A DNA stretch of 64,000 bases from Nageia nagi (taxonomy: Eukaryota > Pinophyta): the NCBI GenBank assembly GCA_050084985.1, contig JBITNC010000002.1, forward strand, positions 31,124,001 to 31,188,000, read 5' to 3'. Positions 44,500 to 54,240 of this stretch are shown here, one piece after another (position 1 is the stretch's first letter; every line of letters begins with the position of its first letter). The position numbers and the translations under genes were made by a program. The notes under the pieces are model-generated. The model was given only the letters and a program-made list of their open reading frames with translations. It was not told the DNA's origin and made no database searches.

Positions 44500-44707
44500 G
44501 TTATAAATTATACATATTTGATAGAGTTGGTGATGGAAACCTTCTACTAATATATATAATCTACCAAGGAAGATAATCATCATATTAGAAGATATATATT
44601 ACATTTTAGGCTTTCCTATCAAAGGTAAGTAGGTAGCCTTAGTATTTGACATATCTAGCAAATACATAAGAGGGCAAGTTTGGTAGTTGATAAGGGTTAG
44701 TTCCATA
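44500..44707 (+). pseudogene. PMD-like gene relic, part 1
   Basis: The frame 44582-44707 reads ILEDIYYILGFPIKGK, a stop, then VALVFDISSKYIRGQVW, a stop, then LIRVSSI. LEDIY.ILGFPI.G is the characteristic PMD segment, also seen at 11229-12374 as LEDIYRITRLPIRG. It stops exactly at the target duplication CCATA of element B and resumes in frame at 48803. It is unrelated in position to the Ty3-borne PMD gene. Confidence 0.6.
44703..44707. repeat. Target-site duplication CCATA of element B (left copy)
   Basis: An identical CCATA at 48798-48802 follows the right LTR. The PMD relic frame reads through when one copy and the element are removed. Confidence 0.92.
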
Positions 44708-45211
44708 TGTTAGAATTTGTAATGAAATATTGTGAATATCTAAACTCCTTGTAAGTTCAATTAATCACTTAAAGGATATGTAGATACCTTAAGGGATTAA
44801 TTGAATTCTTTATTATGTGTGGACTTTGACCTAACCATGGGGTTAGTTGGTAGGTTAAAGTTAGGTCACACATTTAATGTAACCCTAACCTTACCCTTGG
44901 GTTAAAGGGAGGTTAGGAAGGTGCTCTCAAACTATAAATAGAGGGCCTCTCCTCTTGTAAACACATCTAAGTTTTGGAGTAAGATTACTCTACTTGGTTG
45001 TGTAGGAGAGAGCAAGAGAATAGTTGTAAGAGAGGCATAGATTGAGAATAGAGAACTAGTTGTGGATGTACTCCCAAGGAGGGAGGAACCACATTATATT
45101 GGTGTCATATTGTGTGAATGTGTTAGTAGCTTGTAGATGTTGCATGTTGAATGTGATTGAGCTTTCTATAGTCTTGGACCTTTGGGAATTAGAGTAGTGC
45201 TAATTCTCTCA
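44708..45211 (+). repeat. Element B 5' LTR
   Basis: TGTTAGAATTTG to AATTCTCTCA. A TATA box (TATAAATA) lies at 44933-44940. Two inverted repeats are present: a CTTAAAGGATAT..ATACCTTAAG palindrome near 44766-44795, and CCTAACCT..AGGTTAGG arms near 44884-44917. Confidence 0.92.
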
Positions 45212-45213
45212 AT

Positions 45214-45230
45214 TGGTATCTAGAGCTTGG
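45214..45230 (+). other. Element B primer-binding site (variant tRNA-iMet type)
   Basis: TGGTATCTAGAGCTTGG, two bases after the LTR, matches the iMet-type TGGTATCAGAGC except for one inserted T. Confidence 0.8.
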
Positions 45231-45331
45231 TGTGGAAGCTCTTCTTCTACATTTTGGAGGTGCTTCATCCTTCTCAAATTTGGAGATCTTAATCCTAATC
45301 TTCATTGTGAGGTAAAAGTTTTGCAAAGACA

Positions 45332-47605
45332 ATGGTTGAAACCTTCATACCCAAGCACATACTCGACGGTTCCAACTACGGCATATGGGAACCTCGTATG
45401 AGAGCTGAGTTACAGGCAAGGAAGCTGTGGCAGATAGTAAATGAAGATCTAGTTGCTCCTACAGATGAGAAGGCCCTTGAAATTTACAACTCAAAGAATG
45501 AGTTAGCAACCTCAATGATCTATCGTGCAGTTTCAGATGACATCCTTCTCATGATTTCTTCCTCGACATCAGCAAAAGAAGCTTGGGATAGACTAAAGAA
45601 AATTTACCTTGGATCCAAATTTTCAAGAAGGTTCACCATTCTACAAAAGTTGTTGCAGTATCGTCAAGGAGAAGATGAAAGTGCCTCAATCTACTTGAAC
45701 AAAATCATTGACCTCAGGACATAACTGGTTGGCTGTGGGTGCAATTGGATCAATGATGAGTTCATGGTCTTCATTATTCTTCAAAGCCTCTCTACAAAGT
45801 TCAGTAACTTTATCACAGTTATGGAGACTAGGCTCGATGACGAAGAAGATGTTATCTCCCTTGACAATCTTTCTAGACTCCTTCTGAAATAGGAGGAAAC
45901 TTTGAACATTTCTCCAAAGGATAATAGCATTGCTCTAGGAGCAACCAAAACTCCTTTCAAGAATACGTTCAAACATTATAAATTCAAAGACAACAAATCC
46001 TCATCTACCATCAGGAAGCACAACAACTTTAAGCAAAGGAATGACAAAGCTGGATCAAGCAAACCAACATCGCAGGAAAAGTTTGATGGGAATTGTAACT
46101 TTTGTGGCATCTTTGGGCACAAAGAGTATGATTGTCGCAAAAAGAAATTTGCTCAAAAAGGAAAGGGAAATGCAAATGTGAGAAATTTCAATAATAAAAA
46201 GAAGAACAAGCATGCTGCTTCTGTTGCCTACTACTCAATGACTCACTATTTCAAATGATTGGATTATTGATTCAGGATGCACTAATCACATGTGTTATGA
46301 AAAGGATAAGTTTAAAAATTTTCATAAGTACAACAAGGATACAGTTGTGATAGGTGATAATATAGTCCTTGATGTTCAAGGAATAGGGAATGTGAAGATT
46401 CATGGAAAGGCGCTTGATAATGTCTTTTATGTGCCTAAGCTAAGGATGAATCTTATCTCTGTAATTCAAATTACAAGGACAGGATGCTCATTTGAGTTTA
46501 CCTCACACTCCTGGTGTGTTAAGAAAGGACTTGCCACTTTGATGAAAGGATCAGTAAAGAATGACCTTTATATTGTGGATCAAGTACCTTCAAAGATTTG
46601 TCTTGCTACAAATGTGTGTTCAAAAGGTAATATTTGGCATCAACGATTAGGGCACCTTAACCACAAGAGTATTCAAGATATGAAAAATCAATAACTTATG
46701 GAAGGTTTACCTAATATTTCACCCACAATTGGTCTTTGTGAAAGGTGCATTCTTGGAAAGATGAATAGGCAAAAGTTTGAAAAGGATAAGGCAACTCAGG
46801 CTACTCGTCCTCTTCAGCTTGTGCATTCAGATTTGATGGGTCCATTTCAGAAAAAGTCTCTAGGGGAGCTTCTTATGTTCTGACCTTCATTGATGACTTC
46901 AGTAGGATGACATTTGGTTATCTACTTGAGCACAAGGATCAAACTTTTGATCGATTTAAGGACTTCAAGGCACTTGTTGAAAATCAAACTGATTTTAAAA
47001 TCAAAATGCTGAGATTTGACAATGGGGGTGAATATAATAGCAATGAGTTTAACGATTATTGTGTTAAACATGGGATCAAGCGGCAATTCACAATCCCATA
47101 CACCCCTCAGCAAAATGGAGTTGCTAAAAGAAAGAATCGCACCATTATGGAAATGGCAAGATGCATGTTGGGTAACCTTCCTAGTTTCTTATGGGGAGAA
47201 GCTGTTCACTCTACTATTCACACCCTAAATAGGTGTCCTACTAAAGCAGTTGAAGGAAAAACTCCATATGAAGCATGGACAGGAAAGAAACCTAACATCT
47301 CACACTTCAGGGTCTTTGGATGTGATGCATTTGCTTCATTACCTCAGAGAAAAGAAAGAAGCTAGATAAGAGATCAGAAAAATACATCTTTATGGGGTAT
47401 GATAATCAGCATAGAGGTTACAGGCTCTACTCCTCATCCCATAAAATAGTCTTTGTTTCTAAGGATGTCAAGTTCAATGAACTTCCTGAGGATACGACTT
47501 CTAATGTTGAGGTGTCTGATTCAGATGATTCTATGCCTGCACCTAACTGGTTGGATGATCATGTAGGGAAGTCACCACAAGAGCAAAATTCTATACCTCC
47601 GTGGT
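45332..47605 (+). pseudogene. Element B gag-protease-integrase, no RT
   Basis: Gag starts MVETFIPKHILDGSNYGIWE at 45332 and includes PTDEKALEIYNSKNELATSM. A CCHC knuckle CNFCGIFGHKEYDC is near 46095-46135. Protease has an intact DSG (WIIDSGCTNHMCYEK, near 46260). Integrase has WHQRLGHLNHKS, CERC, LVHSDLMGPFQ, FIDDFSRMTFGYL, FDNGGEY and YTPQQNGVAKRKNRTIMEMA. Three in-frame stops (about 45722, 45889, 46692) and three frameshifts (about 46250, 46865, 47345) break it. It ends shortly after the post-integrase linker (DNQHRGYRLYSSSHK) where the RT/RNase H part is deleted. Despite this the LTRs are nearly identical. Confidence 0.9.
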
Positions 47606-47828
47606 GAGTTTACTCTGCGTGAGAAACTCGTTGTACAATTTTTATGCTCTATACCTCTGTGGTGAGTTTGCTCTACGTGAGAAACTCGTTGTACAATATT
47701 TGAGCATATAATTAATATACCTCCGTGGTAAGTTTGCTCTGCGTGATGAACTTGTTGTACATTCTATACCTCTGTGGTGAGTTTGCTCTGCGTGAGAAAC
47801 TCGTTGTATAATTTTTATGCTCTATAAA
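47591..47828 (+). repeat. Amplified 3' UTR tandem repeat of element B
   Basis: Four units of about 50-67 bp start at about 47591, 47649, 47714 and 47764, each with CTATACCTCCGTGGTGAGTT then GAGAAACTCGTTGTACAA. Family-A elements have one diverged copy of this unit (ACCTTCATGGTAAGTTCACT..GGAACTTGTTGTACAA) next to other short repeats. It directly abuts the internal deletion. Confidence 0.82.
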
Positions 47829-48285
47829 TAATCAACACATGTCTATATACAACAGGTGACTATGAGTGATGGCTTGGCATCTCCGTGATGACTTATAGTG
47901 CACCATTAATCAGTTATTTATAAGATAACATTATTTAATTCTCTTATTTAAATATATGATGCATCTAACTGATTTTGTTCATGAGTTGCTTGTAGCATGC
48001 AGGATCTTCTTCAAAAATGCAGGTTACTCACCTTGTGAAAGCAAGCTCATGGAGACTCACATGTCAGCTTAAAGTTGATCGACTACTATGTACAGTGAAA
48101 CCAGTTGTAGTTAATGATTGTATTGTAAACCATTTTGTCAAATGGTAGTGTAGTGAGTCTCATACTAGTTCTCAAAAAGATTCTCAAATATGTAAATGTT
48201 CTCATCTCCACTTGTATCTCTATGGAGGAGAACTCTCTCTTACTCTCTCTCTTCTTTCTTCTACGCTCTATCCCAATATTGCATT

Positions 48286-48294
48286 AAGGGGGAG
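48286..48294 (+). other. Element B polypurine tract
   Basis: AAGGGGGAG directly before the TG of the 3' LTR, the standard copia plus-strand primer position. Confidence 0.85.
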
Positions 48295-48797
48295 TGTTAG
48301 AATTTGTAATGAAATATTGTGAATATTTAAACTCCTTGTAAGTTCAATTAATCACTTAAAGGATATGTAGATACCTTAAGGGATTAATTGAATTCTTTAT
48401 TATGTGTGGACTTTGACCTAACCATGGGGTTAGTTGGTAGGTTAAAGTTAGGTCACACATTTAATGTAACCCTAACCTTACCCTTAGGTTAAAGGGAGGT
48501 TAGGGAGGTGCTCTCAAACTATAAATAGAGGGCCTCTCTCTTGTAAACACATCTAAGTTTTGGAGTAAGATTACTCTACTTGGTTGTGTAGGAGAGAGCA
48601 AGAGAATAGTTGTAAGAGAGGCATAGATTGAGAATAGAGAACTAGTTGTGGATGTACTCCCAAGGAGGGAGGAAACACATTATATTGGTGTCATATTGTG
48701 TGAATGTGTTAGTAGCTTGTAGATGTTGTATGTTGAATGTGATTGAGCTTTCTATAGTCTTGGACCTTTGGGAATTAGAGTAGTGCTAATTCTCTCA
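48295..48797 (+). repeat. Element B 3' LTR
   Basis: 503 bp with its TATA box at 48520-48527. It ends CTCTCA, followed by CCATA. Confidence 0.92.
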
Positions 48798-48802
48798 CCA
48801 TA

Positions 48803-49047
48803 AAGGGCACCATTATGACATACTTCATTAATGATGTAATCAATCAAATTGAACCTAAAGTTAAATTAATTAAATTGGTATTAGTGATATTGGTATACAT
48901 GTTTATCCTTACCAAAAAGGGCTCTTACATGTTTTAGGTTGGAATGATGTTAATTGTATAAGATTGGTGGAGCACCATATCTAATATAAATGAGGTTGCA
49001 TAGTATTAGTCCAATTACATTTCAATATTTACTTATTCTACTATGAG
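48803..49047 (+). pseudogene. PMD-like gene relic, part 2
   Basis: Starts in frame with part 1 (KGTIMTYFINDVINQIEPKV, then LILTKKGSYMF-like residues), then shifts frame to GWNDVNCIRLVEHHI. It is interrupted at 49047 by the target duplication and LTR of E4. It is heavily decayed and is identified mainly by continuity with parts 1 and 3. Confidence 0.5.
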
Positions 49048-49052
49048 ATAGG
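49048..49052. repeat. Target-site duplication ATAGG of E4 (left copy)
   Basis: A perfect partner lies at 57602-57606. Confidence 0.9.
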
Positions 49053-49549
49053 TGAAGGAACTAACACTAACAAGATAATTTCTAAACAACCAAGATCACA
49101 TGAAAGCTCTTAATTCACATCTATCACACAAATCAATCTCACAAAGATAACATAAGATGTAAGTGGTTCATCCAACTAAGAGTACATCCACTAACTAGAT
49201 CTTTACTTCAATCACAAATACAACTCTCTTACAATTCTCCTATTCTTTTCTCTTAACCACTATCCTATAGCATAACTTTACTCTATAATTGGTGTATGAT
49301 CACAAAAAAGGGAGCCTTCTATTTATAGGCAAAAATCTCTCTTTGGATCACCTTTTTATCCAATTTACAAAAGCATGACATGCACATCCTTTTACCCAAG
49401 GGGCATGCTCATGACATGGAGTGTAGGACAAGTTACATTATCATATTCACTTAAATACTTAAGGTATCAAATGATACCCTTAAGTATTAGTGAACTTACA
49501 TAGAAGATTTAATACAAACCTTTACAATAATGCATTATACATTCCAACA
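49053..49549 (-). repeat. E4 3' LTR (family A)
   Basis: 497 bp, TGAAGGAACTAACAC to TTCCAACA. The palindrome at 49454-49488 pairs AATACTTAAGGTATCA with TGATACCCTTAAGTATT around an AA centre, with one bulged base. The TATA hairpin is at about 49297-49350. Confidence 0.9.
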
Positions 49550-50363
49550 CTCCCCCTTAATGCAATATTAAGATAAAGCGAATAAGAGAGAAGAAAAAGA
49601 GAAAGTAAGAGAGTTCTCTTCCAAATAGATACAACAAAGATGAAGACTTCTTATATATTTTTGAAGTAAGAAAGATCTAGTTTGAGACTCACTACTTTGC
49701 CAAATACAATCATAACCACAACCAGTTTCAATGTACATGAAGTAGTCATCTAATTGAAATTCATGAAGTCTCCAAGAGCTTGCATACCTAAGGTAAGTAA
49801 CCTACAATCTCAAAGGAACCTGTAAGTCATAAGCATCTCAAATAACAAGATCAATTAGATGCAACATATTCATCTCAACAAGGATAGATGAATCACACAA
49901 ATGCCATCATAAACTGATCAATGGTGCACTATAAGTCATCACGAAGATGCCATGCCAAAAACTTAATCACCTGCTATATATAAAACATGTGTTGATTATC
50001 ATTACAAAATAGAGCATACACATGTGAGTTCCTCATATATGGATAACTAAATAATGTTAAAAAATAAATAAAAGTTCCTCACATATGGATAACTGAATAG
50101 TGTTAGATTGATCAAAATACAAAATGCACATACGAGTTCCTCACATATGGACAATTGAACAGTGCCAAAAGACACATAAGAGTTCCTTTCACATGGATAA
50201 CTGAATAATGCTAGATTGGCCAATTTTTGCTTTTAAAATTTTGTACAAGTTCCTCATGTAGAGCAAACTTACCATGAAGGTGTATAACAAAATCAACACT
50301 ATACATCATAAAATCCTCATAGGGGTGAAGTTGTCATCACAAACATGAATTCAACATAAGAAT
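49550..50363 (-). other. E4 3' UTR with polypurine tract and short tandem units
   Basis: CTCCCCCTTAATGC is followed by sequence shared with E2 and E3. At 50010-50225 there are several units around CACATATGGATAACTGAATA and AGAGTTCCT. Non-coding. Confidence 0.7.
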
Positions 50364-53300
50364 TCAAACTTCACTTCCCCTTGAGAGCAACTTCACTAAC
50401 CTTATAGCATCCTTAAGCTTATAAAACTTAGCTTTCAGGAGGGGCTTAGTGAACAAATCAGCAGAGTTCAAGGTGGATGGATAATACTCCAAGTGTATGA
50501 TGCCATTAAGAACCTTCTCCTTGATAAAATGGGCATTAATTTTCACATGTTTTATTCTTTGATGGAACACAAGATTCTTAACCAAAGAAATAATTGACTG
50601 ATTATCTTCTTGGGCTATAATAAATATGGCTTCTTGAGCTGCAACAGACATGGTACGGTATTCAGCTTCTATGGTGGAAAGAGAAATAGTAGGCTGCTTC
50701 TTGGAAGCCTAAGAGATAGCACCTGAACCAATGCTAAACACATATGCAAAGGTTGATTTCATATCATCTCTATCTCCTCCATAGAATCTGATAATCTAGA
50801 GAGAACAAATGAGGGCAACTTAGAATACTTAAGAGCAAGATCCTTAGTCCCTGCAACATATCTCAAGATTTGTTTAATAGCATTGAGGTGCTCAACATAA
50901 AGTTTTTGCATGATTCGTGGCATTAGATTCATTGTAAAGGTAATATCTGGCTTGGATATAGTTAAATACAAAAGACTACTAATTAATTAATTACCTGTAA
51001 GATGTAACATCAACTAACTGAGAGTTGGAGCTCAAAGAAATAGTGATTCTAGGAGAGATTAGGATCATAACATATCTACACTCTTCCATTCTAAACTTTT
51101 ACAAGATGTCTGATACATACTTAGATTGACTAAGGTAAGTACAATTTTTGTATTGATACACTTGCATTCCAATATAGTAGTGCAAAAGATTAAAATCAAT
51201 CATTTCAAATGTTACCTTAAGTTTGGATATGCACTCTTGAATGATTTCATCATTATTCTTAATAATCAAAAGATCATCCACACAAAGGAGAATCAAGACT
51301 ATATCTTTTTCTTGATTGAGCACATATAGATTGGAGTCAGAAAAATACTTGAAGAATCCAATGTCTGTAAAGTACCTTGAAATCTTTCTGTACCAGGCTC
51401 TAGGTGCTTACTTAAGTCTATACAATGACTTTTTTAGCTTTCACATAAAAGACTCTTTACCTTCCATAATAAATCTTTCTGGTTGATTCATGAAGATTTT
51501 CACATCTAAGTCACCATTGAGAAATGCACTCTTGACATCAAGTTGGAAAACTTTCTATCTTTGAGCTGCAAAAAGAGTAAGGATAACTCTCACAATAGGC
51601 GTCTTTGCCATGGAAGCAAAGGTTTCCTCATAATCTACATCGTATTTCTAAGCAAAACCTTTAGCTACTAATCTTGCCTTATATTTTTCAATATCTCTAA
51701 TTAAATTGAACTTGACCTTGTAGATCCAATTATTACCAATCACACTCTTATCATTGGGATAAGGAATCAAGGTCAAGTTTTATTTTTTATAAATGCCTCA
51801 TACTCCACTTTCATGGTTTTCATCTAACACTCGTGTTTTGAAGTTTCTTTAAAAGATGAAAGCTCATGCTTGTTGTCAATCTTGGAAAATAAGGATTTGT
51901 TCAAGATCATGCTCCTTATTACCCTTTGTTTTAGAGAATTTTATTCTTGAAGTGATTTATCAATATCAATATCTAACCAACTAGGTGCAATTGAAGAGTC
52001 CTCTGAATCATCAACATCCTTAATAGAAGAAGATTCTTTAAAAAATTCATTGAACTTTACATCCCTTGAAATAAACATAGCTTTGTAGGATGGAAAGTAG
52101 AGCTTGTAACCTCTATGCTGACTATCATAACCCATAAAGATGCATTTTTTAGCTCTTTTATCCAACTTCTTCTTTTTCTCAAAAATAATGTAGGAGAATA
52201 TTTCACAACCAAACACTATAAGGTGAGAAATGTTAGATTTTCTTTCTAATAATGCCTCAAAAGAGTTTTACTCTAAACAACTTTTGTGAGACACCTATTC
52301 AAGGTGTAAATAGTAGTGCTCATAGCTTCACCTCATAAGAATTTAGAAAGATTATCTAACATGCATCTAGCCATCTCCATAATTATTCTATTTTTCTTTT
52401 CAGTAACAATGTTCTACTGAGAAGTGTAAAGAATTGTAAACTACCTCTTGATTTCATACTTAGTATAATAGTCATTAAACTCATTACTGTTATATTCTTC
52501 TCCATTATCTGATTTTAACATCTTGATTTTAAGATTAATTTGATTCTCAATAAAGGCCTTAAAACTCTCAAAGGTTTGGTCCTTATGCTCAAGTAGATAC
52601 CCAAAAGTCAACCTACTAAAGTCATTAATGAAGGTCAAGATGTAAGATGCTCCTTCAAGTGACTTAATCTGAAATGGACTTATCAAATCTGAATGCATAA
52701 GTTGAAGAGGTTGAGATGCTCTTGTTGTTTTATCTTTTTCAAACTTTTATCTATGCATCTTGCTAAGAATGCACTTCTTACATAGACTAATTGAAAGAGA
52801 AATTGAAGGCAAACCTTCCATAAGTTCTTGGTCTTTCATGATTTGAATACTTCTATGGTTAAGGTTCCTTAAATGATAGTGCCAAAGATTGCTTATAGAA
52901 TATACACTAGGAGCAAGACACATCTTTGATGGAACTTGATCCATGATGTAGAGATTATCTTTCATAAATCCTTTAACCAAAATGGCAAGTCCTTTCTTAA
53001 TGCATCAGGATTGAGAGTTGAACTCAAAAGAGTATCCTTTTATAGCAACTTGGATCATGGAGAGAAGGTTCATCCTTAACTTAGGAACATAGAGAACATT
53101 TTTAAGAACCTTTCCATGAATCAACACACTCCTAATTCCTTGAACTTCAAGGGTAAAGTTATCACCTATCACAACTACATTTTTTTTATACTTGTGAAAG
53201 TTTTCAAACTTTTTCTTTTCAAAGCAAAGGTGATTAGTGCAACTAGAGTCAACAATCCATTCAAATGAAAAAATCGAGACATGGAGTAGAGCATCGTAGC

Positions 53301-54240
53301 AAAACCAACATGTATATTCTACTTTCTTTTGTAGTTCTTTACATTTCTATTACTTTTGAACTTTTTCTCTCTTTTTTTTGTAGTAATCAACTTTTTTATG
53401 ACCTTGAATGCCATAAGAATTATAATTACCATCAAATTTTTTCTTAGGATAAGAAATGTTTGCTTTGCCTTTTTCATCTTTTTACTTGAAATGGTTGTTA
53501 TTGTTGTTGTTCTTGCTGCTATTGTAGCCATTACCTCTTTTTTCAAATTTTTTAGAGGAAGAAAGATAAGATTTCTTTTAATGATTGAACTTCTTCTTGA
53601 AACAAGTTTTGGTTGCTTTAAAAGCAATGATATTATCCTTAGAAGAAATCAACACCTTATTATTAAAGATTCCTTTATACTTCAATAGGTACCTAGAAAG
53701 GTTCTCAAAGGAGAAGACTTTTTTTCATCATCAAACCTTATTTTCATAAACGTTACAAAGTTTTCAAACTTTGAAGAAAGGCTTTGAAGAATGATAAAGA
53801 CCATGAACTCATCATTGATCCAATTGCACCCATAAGCAATAAGTTAGGTCTTTAGGTCAATGATTTTGTTTAAGTAGATAGTCACATTTTCATCTTCCCC
53901 TTGATGAGATTGAAGTAACTTTTAGAGAATGATAAACCTTTTTAAAAAGTTTGAATCAAAGTAGATTTATTTAAGCTTCTCCCAAGCTTCCTTTACTGAG
54001 GTTGAAGAGAAAATCATCAGGACCACATCATCTAAAATTGCATGGTAAATAATGAAGGTTGCAAATTCATTATTCATGTTATAAGCCTCTAGTGCCTTCT
54101 CATCTGTAGGAGGTACAAGGTTTTCATTCACTATTTGCCAAAGCTTCCTTGCCTGCAATTCAACTCTCATCTGTGGTTTCCAAATTTCAAAGTTGAAACC
54201 ATCAAAAATGTGTTTGGGTAAAAAGGATTTTCTTATTTGC
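50364..54240 (-). pseudogene. Ty1/copia gag-pol relic of E4
   Basis: RNase H is well preserved (EDNQSIISLVKNLVFHQRIK, INAHFIKEKVLNGIIHLEYY, LFTKPLL; 50364-50651). RT at 51099-51323 has LLCVDDLLI, so the YVDD tyrosine is cysteine. Linker and integrase lie at 51941-52700 (IFMGYDSQHRGYKLYFPSY, LTFINDFSRLTFGYLLEHKD, SDNGEEYNSNEFND). GAG-pre-integrase lies at 52747-52980 (WHYHLRNLNHRSIQIMKDQE). Gag at 53967-54170 reads PTDEKALEAYN and KEAWEKLK. Stops and frameshifts separate these pieces. It is the most readable of the three minus-strand copies. Confidence 0.9.

Larger units (their letters stand above)
44708..48797 (+). mobile_element. Ty1/copia family-B deletion derivative (element B), young
   Basis: 4090 bp. 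LTRs at 44708-45211 (504 bp) and 48295-48797 (503 bp) differ by five substitutions and one single-base indel by eye. The primer site is at 45214-45230, the polypurine tract at 48286-48294 and the TSD is CCATA. Coding sequence runs from gag through integrase and then jumps, after SPQEQNS at about 47595, directly into 3' UTR repeats. RT and RNase H are deleted, so it cannot move without helper enzymes. Confidence 0.93.

Noticed and set aside
44880-44920. AACCCTAACC runs considered as interstitial telomeric repeats
   Set aside because: The motif is a single conserved part of the family-B LTR, forming an inverted repeat, and is not a (CCCTAAA)n array.
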